Part shown: piece after piece, positions 22,901-30,735 of the stretch | How the letters are laid out: each line of letters opens with the position of its first letter | Position numbering within the stretch: position 1 is the first letter of the stretch | NCBI GenBank assembly: GCA_002343505.1 | Contig: DDQZ01000029.1 | Span: 19,795-50,529 of the forward strand | Direction: 5' to 3' | Length of the DNA: 30,735 nucleotides | Origin: Verrucomicrobiaceae bacterium UBA2429 | GTDB lineage: Bacteria; Verrucomicrobiota; Verrucomicrobiia; Verrucomicrobiales; Verrucomicrobiaceae | The notes under the pieces: generated by a model | Told to the model about the DNA's origin: nothing | What the model saw: only the letters and a program-made list of their open reading frames with translations | Database searches by the model: none | Position numbers and translations under genes: made by a program

Positions 22901-25900
22901 CTGGAAGCCCGTGTCGAGGGTGCCGTCCGTGTTCAAGCGCGCGATTCGCCGTGCCGTCACTCCGCGGAAGCCTGTGAAGGCGCCGCCGACGACCACCTTG
23001 CCATCGCCTTGCCGCGCCAGCGTGCTGACCCGCGCGGGTGTGCCGGTGTTGCCCTCCAGATGCGCCCCGGCGCCGATGTCAAAGCTGGTGTCCAGCGTGC
23101 CGTCGGGGTGCAGCCGCAGCACGCCGCTGCTCAGGCCGCCGGTGAAGATCTGCCCCGTGCTCTCCGTGTGGATCAGACCGCCGACGAGAACCTTGCCGTC
23201 AGGCTGCAGCACCAGCGCCTCCACCTCCATGACCGAGATGTGCGGCAGCGCCGCCGCCATGAATCCGGTGTCCAGCGCCCCGTTGGGGAGCAGCCGCGCC
23301 AGCCCGAGCCTCGGAGCGCCGTTCCAGACGCTGAAGCGTCCGCCGACCAGTATGCGCCCGTCCGCCTGCACGGCCAGCGCGCGCACCTCCTCGTTCGGTC
23401 CCGAGCCGATGTTGAAAGTGTTGTCCGAGAATCCATCGGCAAAGAGCCGCGCGAGGCGGTTGGCGGGCGCGTCGCGCAGCACGACAAAGTTGCCCCCAAA
23501 GAGCAGTTTGCCGTCCGGCTGGCGCGCCACCACGCGCCCTGCGACCGGGAGCATGCCGCCTCCCTGGATGAAGGTCGCATCCAGCGCGCCGTCATTTTCC
23601 AGCCTGCCCAGGCCGTCCACATCCTCATCATCCAGTTCGGTCGCCTCGCCGGTGAAGATGACGCGTCCGTCCGGGGCGGCCAGCAAGTTTTTGACGCTGC
23701 CCGGCTCCTCGAACTCCTCGTGGGCGAAGGTGTTGTCCCTCATGCCGGGCTCGCGGATCGTGACCGTGACGGGGCTGCCCACCACGATGACCTCCGGCCC
23801 GCTTCCCGGCGCGGGTTCAAAGTTCACAAAAAAGCTCTCCGCGCTTTCCTTGACGGCATCCGCAACGACGGGGATGACAACCGGTTTTGGAGTGATGTCC
23901 GTGCCGCTCCAGGTGACCGTGGTGCTGACGCTGGAATAATCGCCGGGGGCCACAGCCGTGCCATTCTGGGTCGTCACCGTCACCGAGGCGCCCTGGCTCG
24001 GAGTGCCGGTGCGCGCCAGTTGAACTGTCACCGTTCCCGCCGCCTCGTCCACGTCATACTGAGTCTGGAGCGGGTAAATGCGGCCCGTCTGCACGACACT
24101 GATGTCCAGGTAGGCATCCACGCCCGTGCCGCCGGCGGCCTGAACTGTGAAGGATATCCCCGCATCCAGGTCTATGAGTGTGGATCCCACATTGAGCGAG
24201 GCATCCTGCGCGTTGGTCGTCGGGGTGTCGCAGTCAATCAAATGGCTGTCATTGTAAGTGTTGCCGAAGCCCCAGCTCACCTGCGCGCCCGCCGAGATGT
24301 CCGCAAGTCCGCTGGCAAGTCCGGCGAACTGCCTCCGGTAGGCCAGCCAGTAACTGCGCGTGGCATCCTTTTGCACACGCAGCGCCAGGCGCCGGTTCAG
24401 CGGCGCGTCCGGATCATCGTAACGATACACCCGGTAGGTGCCTGGCACGGTCACTGTGGTCACCGCCGCGTTGGGCATCCAGTCCATGCGGTTGAGGTAC
24501 CATGCGTTGAACCACATGCGCGGCACCGGGCCGTTGAAGTTGTTGCCCATGCAGTCAAAGGGATCGCCGTACGACTGGAGCGTGCCGGTCGTCGAGACGG
24601 GGTTGCCGCCCGTCCCGCGCCACAGACTGGCATGAGGCAAACCCAGGTTGTGACCCAGCTCGTGGATGATCACCAAGTCCTGGAGATAGCCATTGTACCA
24701 GGTGAAGGGTCCGTTGATCTGGCCAAGGCCGGCCCAGGGGAATGGAATGCTGCTGAAGGCCACCAACTGGCGGTCATAGGAGTTGACATTGAAGCCCGCC
24801 GCCGTCGCCGCGCTCAGCGCGTCAACACGCAGGGCGTTGGCTCCGCCGCTGCCTGAGTAAAAGGTCGAGTTGCTCGGCATCCGCAGCACGGCGGTCACAT
24901 CCGTGGTGGCGGTGGTGTAGCTGGTCTTGCGGTAGGACACGTCCCTCATGTAGTTGGCCACATCCCCGTTCATCTCCGTGGTGACATAATCCACGGTCAG
25001 CTCCTGGTTGTTCGTGTTGCGCGGCGTGCCCGGCAGATTGGGGAAGTCCACACGGATTACCAGCGCTGTTTTCGGACCTTCCGTCCAGACCGAGGGGGCC
25101 ACATCCGGGTCCATCCACGGTCCGGTGCTTTGCTCGGCCTCCACCCAGCCTTGCTCCACCGCTCCAGCGTGGGCCATGCAGCAGACCCGGTAGCTGGCGC
25201 CGCCGGATACCAGCGGCACACCGCCATTGGCCGCCACCTCATGCCCGTCCTGCGCCACCCGCACCACGTCGCCGGGTTGCGCCGGCTCCTCCGGCTCCGG
25301 GCTGCGCGCGGGACGTTCCCGCAGCGCCAGAGCCTCATCCACCGCGATGCCGTCCGCAGGGAAGTCATACTTCGTGCCCACATGCTCGCGGCGGCCGTAA
25401 ACGTAGGCGTCATAGCTGCGCCCGCCGTTGACTGTGAACGAGCGCTGGTAAAAGGGCCGCGCGTCCGTGCCCGGCAGAGGCAGGCCCGCCATCACGGAAA
25501 ACTCGCCCCTTGCCGACACTCGCTCCTCCAGCAAATCCGCCACCTCATGCGGCATGCGCCTGCGCAGCGTCCACGGCAGCGCGCGGTCCAGGGCGGCCTT
25601 CGGGTCGCTGATGATCAAGGTCTTCAGCGCCGCACGGCGCTCGCGCGCGAGTTCCACCCCTGCCGAAGCTTCACCTCCCGCGAAATTCGCGGCCCATTCC
25701 TCAAACTTGGTGAAGACATCCTTTTCATCCATCCGCGCGCCGATGCCGGGCGCGGTTGCGACAAGCGGAGACGGCGCGGTGGCGCTTGTTTGCACCACGC
25801 CGGGTTGATCAGGCGCTGTTGTTTTTTCCTGACGTGCAAGCCACCACAAGAGCAGTCCAAGAAACAGGGCTGGCAGGAGCGAAAACGCGAGTTTGACAAG

Positions 25901-25924
25901 AGGGCGGGTTTGGAATTTGGGCAT
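19916..25924 (-). CDS. Giant exported metzincin metalloprotease with Calx-beta, delta-60 and Ig-like domains
   Basis: A 2002-residue protein. A basic N-terminus with one hydrophobic segment (about 10-31) acts as signal or anchor. A pro-region follows (about 60-270), then a gametolysin-like protease (about 275-500) with HELGHNLGLPH (H421, E422, H425, H431) and a possible Met-turn at FDCMGNN. After it come a Calx-beta domain (about 610-715), roughly seven delta-60 propeller-type repeats (about 745-1108; pattern V..QPDGKLL.GG.F......R.L.RL..DG.LD..F), two more Calx-beta domains (about 1118-1218 and 1225-1338), two Ig-like domains (about 1345-1515), a putative Ig domain with LPSGLKLDAVTGIISGRP (about 1528-1615), and a C-terminal beta-rich GSL.G region. 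It is probably a cell-surface or secreted protease/adhesin; the substrate is unknown. The ATG at 25924 has an excellent Shine-Dalgarno sequence. The exact class (M11 or a neighbouring metzincin) is inferred from the zinc motif. Confidence 0.9.
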   Translation of the reverse strand: MPKFQTRPLVKLAFSLLPALFLGLLLWWLARQEKTTAPDQPGVVQTSATAPSPLVATAPGIGARMDEKDVFTKFEEWAANFAGGEASAGVELARERRAALKTLIISDPKAALDRALPWTLRRRMPHEVADLLEERVSARGEFSVMAGLPLPGTDARPFYQRSFTVNGGRSYDAYVYGRREHVGTKYDFPADGIAVDEALALRERPARSPEPEEPAQPGDVVRVAQDGHEVAANGGVPLVSGGASYRVCCMAHAGAVEQGWVEAEQSTGPWMDPDVAPSVWTEGPKTALVIRVDFPNLPGTPRNTNNQELTVDYVTTEMNGDVANYMRDVSYRKTSYTTATTDVTAVLRMPSNSTFYSGSGGANALRVDALSAATAAGFNVNSYDRQLVAFSSIPFPWAGLGQINGPFTWYNGYLQDLVIIHELGHNLGLPHASLWRGTGGNPVSTTGTLQSYGDPFDCMGNNFNGPVPRMWFNAWYLNRMDWMPNAAVTTVTVPGTYRVYRYDDPDAPLNRRLALRVQKDATRSYWLAYRRQFAGLASGLADISAGAQVSWGFGNTYNDSHLIDCDTPTTNAQDASLNVGSTLIDLDAGISFTVQAAGGTGVDAYLDISVVQTGRIYPLQTQYDVDEAAGTVTVQLARTGTPSQGASVTVTTQNGTAVAPGDYSSVSTTVTWSGTDITPKPVVIPVVADAVKESAESFFVNFEPAPGSGPEVIVVGSPVTVTIREPGMRDNTFAHEEFEEPGSVKNLLAAPDGRVIFTGEATELDDEDVDGLGRLENDGALDATFIQGGGMLPVAGRVVARQPDGKLLFGGNFVVLRDAPANRLARLFADGFSDNTFNIGSGPNEEVRALAVQADGRILVGGRFSVWNGAPRLGLARLLPNGALDTGFMAAALPHISVMEVEALVLQPDGKVLVGGLIHTESTGQIFTGGLSSGVLRLHPDGTLDTSFDIGAGAHLEGNTGTPARVSTLARQGDGKVVVGGAFTGFRGVTARRIARLNTDGTLDTGFQSAMGVNGPNNPVRSVAVQGDGRILLAGEFSQVAGVIRHQLARLLPTGAFDNGFDAAVPLGAANFGNHVIQQPDGRILLATEAAGTDSIWRLFSGQLGRAGVIQFSAGNHQANEGGGVQIEVARVGGSLGAVSVNYATLPGTAGTGDFTPVSGTLDWVDGDTTSKFITVQVSEDAIPEPVEFFTVQLGVPSGGAFLGETALASVAVLDPGASDFARVRFTTDSSHAFEFATTPVLVTVEMTPAKAEAVAVPFTISGTATPGIIGDYEITPSVSPLVFAPGETTKTFSITPKQDKITEIGDETVILDLGFPQGEALLQAPFRHTFTLVDDDTAPDVSSDSNNQIVQAGQLAGPFEGQVSGSAPLSLEWQLNGKKVPGAGQPHLLISAARVQDGGEYRLVASNKITKNIRGQASHLVVVDTRVRTVVVPLGGKAVLLAEAGGNALGFEWRKVDGAFPFSRASTRFDRKLTLSKVELDDSGVYICRVSNSRAATAGGDLFMDAGPVVLKVVDTAPLIGLLENELLPPATVGGTYTYEVPVDPEVRKAPIKWTAAGLPSGLKLDAVTGIISGRPQAPDKNGKPYEVTLTAANNGGKGVRKVRLSVAQMPPGLAGSYTARLERHAAINGGLGGRLDFTVTPTGSLSGVLFLGGTALKFTGVLEVDVNGVALPKVEELRIARPGKPVAPPPLVVGFSIEDNLVKAGTISDGAQTLDFTGWRNVWSLAANRADKFAGPHNFVLEMPSSIPDVPRGYSYGTAQVSATGVVTYTGMTADKEKITGSALLGPDGKLVFHQALYKNTPQGSLNGEMLIEEGALADDPADNLLSGSLSWVRPAMSKPRLYAAGFGPVDLAVLGGRYQAPALPLGLAGPGRVRLVFDHAGLPASREPGITLDVDAKGKLIPPLKADNLAGTTLKITAASGLFSGKFALEDSNPVSPPAVMKRPVSFQGVMVPVSGELRGYGWFILQQLPSILEGTTVKTSPFLSGEVIFEEVPGVTTP

Positions 25925-25929
25925 GGGAA

Positions 25930-25935
25930 ACCTCC
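25930..25935 (-). promoter_or_regulatory. Strong ribosome binding site of the giant metalloprotease gene
   Basis: GGAGGT on the minus strand, 5 nt before the ATG at 25924 (6 nt counted from GGAGG). It fixes the start of the 2002-residue protein. Most other genes in the window lack such a site, so this gene may be translated unusually well. Confidence 0.75.
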
Positions 25936-26000
25936 GGGGTATTTTTTAGAATCGGCATTCTGATGCCCCTCATCTGGTTTGGCGAGCCTAAAATGACGGC

Positions 26001-26591
26001 TCACACCACATCCCGCGCCGTCGGCTCCCGACCCACGAAACATGCCAGCACCACCCCGGCCAGCAGCCACTCCACAAAGCCGTCGGCCACCGCCACCACC
26101 ACCGCGCGTGCCGGAAGTTCGTAGTGAATCATCTCCGGCAGCATGAACGCCAGCCCCGCGAAAGCACCCGCCCCGCCGCAGAAGGCCAGCCGCCCGGCGT
26201 AATTCAGCAGAGCCGGCGAGAGCAGCCCCGCAAGCACCAGCGCGCAGGCCAGCGACCGCGCGAAGCTCCACGCCAAATCCACGCCGAAGTTCCTTTCACG
26301 CGCGCCAGGGCGCACCACCGCGCGCATGTAAGGGCCGCGCTTGAGGGCCTTGGCGTGCGCCTCGTCCATCTTCGCCTGCTCGCCCCTGCCGAAGGCGGGC
26401 GCCTTCGATGGATATGGCAGCAGGTAGATGCCCCTGCCGTTCTTCGCCCCCTTCGCCACCGCCTCGGCCACGGCGGACTCATTGAGAAAAGCGTGCTCGC
26501 CCGTGGCCCGCCAGCCGATCACCTCGCGCGAGAGCAGGCCCCATGCGAAGGACATCAGCGCGGCGAGCAGGGAGGCGAGCAGGAATTTCAC
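26001..26591 (-). CDS. Small integral membrane protein (hypothetical)
   Basis: About 196 residues. An N-terminal hydrophobic segment (MKFLLASLLAALMSFAWGLL) is followed by an extracytoplasmic loop of about 85 residues (REVIGWRATGEHAFLNESAVAEAVAKGAKNGRGIYLLPYPSK...) and then three or four hydrophobic segments (about 95-195) containing LLSPALLNYAGRLAFCGGAGAFAGLAFMLPEMIHYELPARAVVVAVADGFVEWLLAGVVLACFVGR. No family is recognised. The start is a GTG at 26591; the upstream in-frame extension is Arg/Trp/Cys-rich, overlaps the 3' part of the dehydrogenase gene and looks noncoding. It is 43 nt downstream of the 2-hydroxyacid dehydrogenase, so the two may be cotranscribed, and 76 nt upstream of the giant gene. 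Confidence 0.7.
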   Translation of the reverse strand: MKFLLASLLAALMSFAWGLLSREVIGWRATGEHAFLNESAVAEAVAKGAKNGRGIYLLPYPSKAPAFGRGEQAKMDEAHAKALKRGPYMRAVVRPGARERNFGVDLAWSFARSLACALVLAGLLSPALLNYAGRLAFCGGAGAFAGLAFMLPEMIHYELPARAVVVAVADGFVEWLLAGVVLACFVGREPTARDVV

Positions 26592-26634
26592 GCGACACCC
26601 ATGCACTGCCGCCGTTTGCGGCGCAACCTTGCGT

Positions 26635-27561
26635 TCAGCACACCGGAGTCGGCAGCGGCCTGCCGGCGAAATGCGCCGCCAGATTCTCCACCACCAGCGC
26701 CGCCATCGCCATGCGTGTCTCATGCGTGCCGCTGCCCACATGCGGCAGCAGCACCGTCCTCGGACTGGCCAGCAGCGCCTCCGGCACATGCGGCTCGTTT
26801 TCGAAAACATCGAGCCCCGCGGCGCGGATCGTCCCGGCTTCCAGCGCGCTCACGAGCGCCGCCTCATCCACCACGCTGCCGCGCGCGATGTTGATGAGCG
26901 TGCCCTCAGGCCCCAGGGCTGCCAGCACCTCGGCATCCACCGCGTGCCGTGTCTCAGCTCCACCCGGACATGACACGACCAAAAAATCCGCCGCCGCCGC
27001 AAGTTCGCGCAGCGTCGGAAAATAGTCATGCTCCACCGCCTGCCTGCGCCTGCCGTGATACGCGATGCGCATCCCGTGCGCCTCCAGCCTGCGCGCGATG
27101 GCCGCGCCGATCCTGCCCAGGCCGAATATGCCCGCCACTTTTCCCCGCAGCGCGCGGGCCAGCGGAAAGGCCCCGCCGCTCCACTCCCCTGCCCTGATGA
27201 ACCGCTCCGCCTCCGCCAGCCGCCGCGCCGTCATCAGCACCAGGGCTGTGGCGATGTCCGCCACGTCGTCGGTGAGCACCTCCGGCGTGTTCGTCACCCG
27301 CAGCCCGCGCGCGCGGCAGTAGTCCACGGGCACGCCATCGTAACCGACTCCGAAGACGGCCAGGATTTCCAAAGCCGGCAGCCGCTCCAGCAGCGGCGCC
27401 GGCGCCGCGGAGCCGCCCGCCATCACGATGCCGCGCACCTCCGCCCCATGCTCCGCCACCACGTCATCCAGCCTGGCGGTCCCGTCATGGCAGGCATAGA
27501 CCGCTTTCAAAGGCGAAAGCAAAAACTCCGGCAATGGCGCGAGCAGAAGCAGGGATTCCAT
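26635..27561 (-). CDS. D-isomer specific 2-hydroxyacid dehydrogenase (glyoxylate/hydroxypyruvate reductase-like)
   Basis: A 308-residue cytoplasmic oxidoreductase interconverting a 2-oxoacid and a D-2-hydroxyacid with a nicotinamide cofactor. Seen: the substrate-loop FGVGYDGV (70-77), NTPEVLTDDVADIA (91-104), dinucleotide fold GLGRIG (147-152), catalytic Arg227 in NIARGSVVDE, Glu256 in DVFENEP, and His274 in LLPHVGSGT. The HGRRR segment at 169-173 after the second beta strand, instead of an acidic residue, favours NADPH over NADH. VTNTPEVLTDDVAD and the overall pattern are closest to plant-type hydroxy(phenyl)pyruvate/glyoxylate reductases of the GHRB group. The exact substrate cannot be decided. 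The ATG at 27561 is used. The gene lies 62 nt from the solute-binding protein gene on the same strand; a shared transcript is possible. Confidence 0.92.
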   Translation of the reverse strand: MESLLLLAPLPEFLLSPLKAVYACHDGTARLDDVVAEHGAEVRGIVMAGGSAAPAPLLERLPALEILAVFGVGYDGVPVDYCRARGLRVTNTPEVLTDDVADIATALVLMTARRLAEAERFIRAGEWSGGAFPLARALRGKVAGIFGLGRIGAAIARRLEAHGMRIAYHGRRRQAVEHDYFPTLRELAAAADFLVVSCPGGAETRHAVDAEVLAALGPEGTLINIARGSVVDEAALVSALEAGTIRAAGLDVFENEPHVPEALLASPRTVLLPHVGSGTHETRMAMAALVVENLAAHFAGRPLPTPVC

Positions 27562-27623
27562 GCGCGCAGTTAAAGAGGGGAAACGGGAAACCGAAATTCA
27601 AAAATCCACGCCCCGCACCGCGG

Positions 27624-28403
27624 TCACTCGAACACAAAGGGCAGCCCCTGCGCCTTCATGAGCGCGCGCTCTTTGGCGAGGTACTGCTCCGCCAGCTCGG
27701 TGAAGCGCCCGTCCGTTTTCATGCGCGCCAGAGCCTCGTTGACGGCGGCCATCAAGTCCGGGCGGCCCTTTTTCACTCCGACCGCCCAGGATTCCTCGCG
27801 CAGGGGTGTCAGCAGGGCGCGGGTGCGCTCCGGATGCTGCATGTGGTAGTTCATGATCGAGACCTGGTCGTATACCCAGGCGTCCACCTTGCCATTGACC
27901 ACCTCCAGCACGCAGGCCGCGTCCGTGTCCAGGGCGGTGAGGCGCGCCTGCGGCAGCTCCTGGCGGCACCACTGCTCGCCCGTGGTGGCGATGCGCACCG
28001 CCAGCTTCCGACCCGGGGCGCGCAGGTCGTCCGCGCTTTGCACGGGGGAGTCCTTTGCCACCAGGATGGAGAGGCCGGTGCGCACATAAGGTTCGGAGAA
28101 GTCAATGGACTGCCGCCGCTGGTCGTTGGCCGTGAGCGAGGAGATGATCAGGTCTATGCGCCCGGTCTGCAGCGCGGGGATGAGGCCGTCGAAAGGCATG
28201 TTTTGAAACACCACCGGCCTGCCCAGCACGCGGGCCGCCTCCTCGCCGATGGCGGTGCTGACGCCAGTGATGCTCCCGTTTTTGTCCACATACTCAAAGG
28301 GCGGGTAAGTCGCGTCCATGCCCACCACCAGCGCGTCCCGGCGCGAGCAGCAAGCCAGGAAAGCCAGGGCGAAAACGAGCAGGGCGCGCAGGAGGAGATG
28401 CAT
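27624..28403 (-). CDS. Family 3 solute-binding lipoprotein (amino-acid ABC transporter type)
   Basis: A 259-residue exported protein with signal peptide MHLLLRALLVFALAFLAC, which suggests lipidation at C18 (or C19). The mature part shows the family 3 fold: LVVGMDATYPPFEYVDKNGSITGVSTAIGEEAARVLGRPVVFQNMPFDGLIPALQTGRIDLIISSLTANDQRRQSIDFSEPY is the standard N-terminal signature, with VEVVNGKVDAWVYDQ-like ligand-lobe and WAVGVKKGRPDLMAAVNEAL motifs later. It would bind a polar amino acid or related solute for an ABC importer. The permease and ATPase are not next to it; the PotA-like ATPase at 975-2093 is of another class and is not a likely partner. The ATG at 28403 is used. The protein might also act as a sensor domain, as some isolated members do. 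Confidence 0.92.
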   Translation of the reverse strand: MHLLLRALLVFALAFLACCSRRDALVVGMDATYPPFEYVDKNGSITGVSTAIGEEAARVLGRPVVFQNMPFDGLIPALQTGRIDLIISSLTANDQRRQSIDFSEPYVRTGLSILVAKDSPVQSADDLRAPGRKLAVRIATTGEQWCRQELPQARLTALDTDAACVLEVVNGKVDAWVYDQVSIMNYHMQHPERTRALLTPLREESWAVGVKKGRPDLMAAVNEALARMKTDGRFTELAEQYLAKERALMKAQGLPFVFE

Positions 28404-28451
28404 GCCCGCATATACGGCGTCCCTTGCGCGCCTTGCCAGGAAAAATGCGGC

Positions 28452-28808
28452 TCACCCGGTCTGAAGCGCGCGTCTTGCCTTCGCGGATAGACCGGCCACG
28501 ACGAGGTCATAGGAATGGCGCACCATCTCGCGCACGAGCACCGCCGGCACGGAGCCGTCCAGCACCACGGTGTTCCAGTGGCGCTTGTTCATGTGGTAGC
28601 CGGGCAGGATGGACTCGTGCTCGTCGCGCAGCTCGAGGGCGCGTTCGGGGTCGCATTTGAGGTTCACCCGCGGCGGAAAATCCTCAGGCACCGTGAGCGC
28701 GAACATTTTCCCCGCCACTTTATAGACCAGCACATCCGGACCGAAGGGCTGCGTCTCCTCCGCCTGCGGCATGGACAGGCAGAGCGTGCGGAGGGTGTCG
28801 AGTGTCAT
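28452..28808 (-). CDS. MmcQ/YjbR family protein
   Basis: A 118-residue small cytoplasmic protein. Seen: MTLDTLRTLCLSMPQAEETQPFGPDVLVYKVAGKMFALTVPEDFPPRVNLKCDPERALELRDEHESILPGYHMNKRHWNTVVLDGSVPAVLVREMVRHSYDLVVAGL. The pattern L...C.S.P...E..PFGPD.LV.KV.GK.FAL......P..VNLKCDPE.A..LR.....I.PGYHMNK.HWN.V..DG..P...V..M..HSYDLV matches the YjbR/MmcQ family, which has a CyaY-like fold and is sometimes described as DNA-binding. No specific role is established. The ATG at 28808 is chosen; an ATG at 28844 would add 12 basic residues and lies near the divergent gene start. It precedes the solute-binding protein on the same strand by 48 nt. Confidence 0.9.
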   Translation of the reverse strand: MTLDTLRTLCLSMPQAEETQPFGPDVLVYKVAGKMFALTVPEDFPPRVNLKCDPERALELRDEHESILPGYHMNKRHWNTVVLDGSVPAVLVREMVRHSYDLVVAGLSAKARRALQTG

Positions 28809-28870
28809 AAAAAAACAGGCTGGCTTTTGCGGGCGCGGTTTCATAGCCTTGCCAGGAAATTCCGCATCCC

Positions 28871-29719
28871 ATGAAAATGCTCCGCCTCCTGCTCCTGTCC
28901 ACCCTGCTCCCGCTCTGCGCCGCGCGTGCGCAAGCCGCCGAAGCGCTCAAGCAGGCTCTCACCTTTCACGCCAGCTTCGACACGGGCTTCGACGCGGATT
29001 TTTCCAAGGGATCCAAAACCTGCGTGACGAAACGCGGCAAGGAACTCGTGCCGGTGAGCGCCGGCGACGAGGTGCGCATCGCGCCAAACGCGGGGAGGTT
29101 CGGCGGCGCGCTGCATTTTCTGAAAAAAGGCGCCACGCGGCCGCAGTTCGCCGGCGCTGGCATCCTCGGCTACAACAACCAAAGCTGGAGCGTCAGCGTC
29201 TCCGCCTGGCTGCGCCTCACACCCGACGAGGACCTGGAGCCGGGTTACTGCGACCCCGTGCAAATCATCGGGGATGACACGAAAAAGGGCTTCATTTTCC
29301 TCGAGTGGTCCAAGGACGAGACGCCGCGCTTTTTTCGCTACGCCGTGCGGCCTCTCCACGAAATCTGGAATCCAGACAACCTGCAGTGGGACCAGATCCC
29401 GGCGGAGAAGCGGCCCATGGTGCAGCTCGCCAACGCGCCCTTTTCCCGCGAGCGCTGGACTCATGTGGTCTTCACCCTCGACAAGGCCAATGAGAAAGGC
29501 GCCAAACCGGCCGGCGTGCTGCACATGGACGGCGAGCGCAAGGGAGTCATTGAGGGCTGGGACCTGACGCTTGGCTGGGATCCCGCCCAGGTGGCGCTGG
29601 TCTGCGGCGCGGCCTATGTGGGGCATCTTGACGACCTGGCCGTCTTTAACCGCGCCCTGGGCGATGACGAGGTCAAGGCTCTCTTCAACCTCGATGAGGG
29701 TGTGCGCTCCCTTTACTGA
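28871..29719 (+). CDS. Secreted LamG-like (concanavalin A-like) domain protein
   Basis: A 282-residue exported protein with signal peptide MKMLRLLLLSTLLPLCAARAQA (about 1-22). The rest is a single jelly-roll LamG/laminin-G-3-like fold: ALTFHASFDTGFDADFSKGSK, ...RFGGALHFLKKG, NNQSWSVSVSAWLRLTPDEDLEPG, APFSRERWTHVVFTLDKANE, GVLHMDGERKGVIEGWDLTLGWDPAQVALVCGAAYVGHLDDLAVFNRALGDDEVKALFNLDEGV. The closing G.LDDLAVFNRAL...EV..L pattern is diagnostic for this type. Such domains bind sugars or surface ligands and are abundant in planctomycetes and Verrucomicrobia. No enzyme motif is visible. The ATG at 28871 is used; an ATG at 28877 is an alternative. It is followed by a strong terminator at 29768-29799 and is divergent from the MmcQ gene, with about 60 bp between starts. 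Confidence 0.88.
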   Translation: MKMLRLLLLSTLLPLCAARAQAAEALKQALTFHASFDTGFDADFSKGSKTCVTKRGKELVPVSAGDEVRIAPNAGRFGGALHFLKKGATRPQFAGAGILGYNNQSWSVSVSAWLRLTPDEDLEPGYCDPVQIIGDDTKKGFIFLEWSKDETPRFFRYAVRPLHEIWNPDNLQWDQIPAEKRPMVQLANAPFSRERWTHVVFTLDKANEKGAKPAGVLHMDGERKGVIEGWDLTLGWDPAQVALVCGAAYVGHLDDLAVFNRALGDDEVKALFNLDEGVRSLY

Positions 29720-29767
29720 ACCGTTCGCGCGCCTGAAAGCCACTTCCGCCCTTCTTTTGCACAAAGA

Positions 29768-29799
29768 AAACAGGCCGGAAGTTTCCTTCCGGCCTGTTT
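29768..29799 (+). terminator. Rho-independent terminator after the LamG protein gene (probably bidirectional)
   Basis: A 14-bp perfect stem: 29768-29781 (AAACAGGCCGGAAG) with 29786-29799 (CTTCCGGCCTGTTT) around a TTTC loop. T bases end the plus-strand side and A bases precede the minus-strand side, so it can work in both directions, between the LamG gene and the convergent groL. Confidence 0.85.
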
Positions 29800-29954
29800 A
29801 TGGGGGTTTGGGGTTTTGCCAGTCCTGGCTGAAAGAGCAGCTCCCGGTTTGCTCAGTCAGCCCTGGTTGACAAAGGTTTTGCGGATGGCGGCCCGCCTGT
29901 TTGGGACAAGCCGCCGTGGTGAGAGTTCAAAACGAACTTTTTATTCAATGCTTT

Positions 29955-30735
<781 letters not shown>

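Noticed and set aside
22574..24856. Open frame of 760 codons on the plus strand opposite the giant metalloprotease gene
   Set aside because: Low-complexity antisense frame without start context or domains. The minus-strand frame has recognisable domains throughout.
25949..25962. AGAAT-CGGC-ATTCT as terminator between the small membrane protein and the giant gene
   Set aside because: Only a 5-bp AT-rich stem, and on the minus strand the following run is A rather than T.
29924..29942. AGTTC-AAAAC-GAACT followed by T bases, as terminator of groL
   Set aside because: The T-run lies on the plus-strand side, so it faces away from groL. The 5-bp stem is weak, and the LamG gene already has a much stronger terminator.

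Overview
This is a high-GC window of about 30.7 kb from a chromosome that looks verrucomicrobial. It is most likely Verrucomicrobiaceae (Prosthecobacter/Verrucomicrobium-like). The assignment rests on gene content: a 1264-residue Pirellula/Verrucomicrobium-type propeller-HEAT-CxxCH haem protein, a short secreted protein with the GGGGT/GGxY repeats common in this phylum, a giant Calx-beta/delta-60/Ig surface protein, and few Shine-Dalgarno sites. No tRNA, rRNA, transposase, integrase or CRISPR array is visible, so this is ordinary chromosome carrying many small palindromic repeats.

Layout. 1-85: two tandem hairpin repeats. 159-605: small secreted protein, then about 370 bp with no convincing gene. 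975-6000, minus strand: PotA-like ABC ATPase, IspA-type prenyl synthase, CII-like DNA-binding protein, and the ferrous-iron uptake pair feoA-feoB. 6136-9930, minus: PVC-type cytochrome/dehydrogenase. 10037-10828, minus: lipoprotein with a duplicated CPYT module. 10988-11428, plus: rlmH. 11517-16786, plus: two large soluble sensor proteins that probably form a phosphorelay. 16877-17140: rpmB with a strong terminator. 17196-18729, minus: a TSUP-type permease and a membrane protein of unknown function. 18770-19912, plus: YhaM-like HD exoribonuclease, ending 3 nt from the end of the convergent 2002-residue metalloprotease/adhesin-like protein (19916-25924, minus). 26001-28808, minus: small membrane protein, D-2-hydroxyacid dehydrogenase, family 3 solute-binding lipoprotein, MmcQ/YjbR protein. 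28871-29719, plus: LamG-type secreted protein with a clear terminator. 29955-30735, minus: the 3' part of groL, cut by the window edge.

The most interesting signal is a set of palindromic elements inside genes. Two related elements, one with 23-bp perfect arms, sit in frame within the cytochrome gene and encode related peptides (RTPSSA...). A different double-hairpin element of about 93 bp sits in frame in the C-terminal TOBE region of the ABC ATPase. They look like REP-like elements that have become protein-coding insertions. Also notable are a perfect 10-bp inverted repeat that overlaps the start codon of the hybrid kinase and a pair of GCAAC...GTTG dyads upstream of feoA.

No single dedicated system spans the window. 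Functional links are local: feoA-feoB for iron uptake, and the HisKA_2 kinase with the REC-PAS-PAS-HK-REC protein for signalling.
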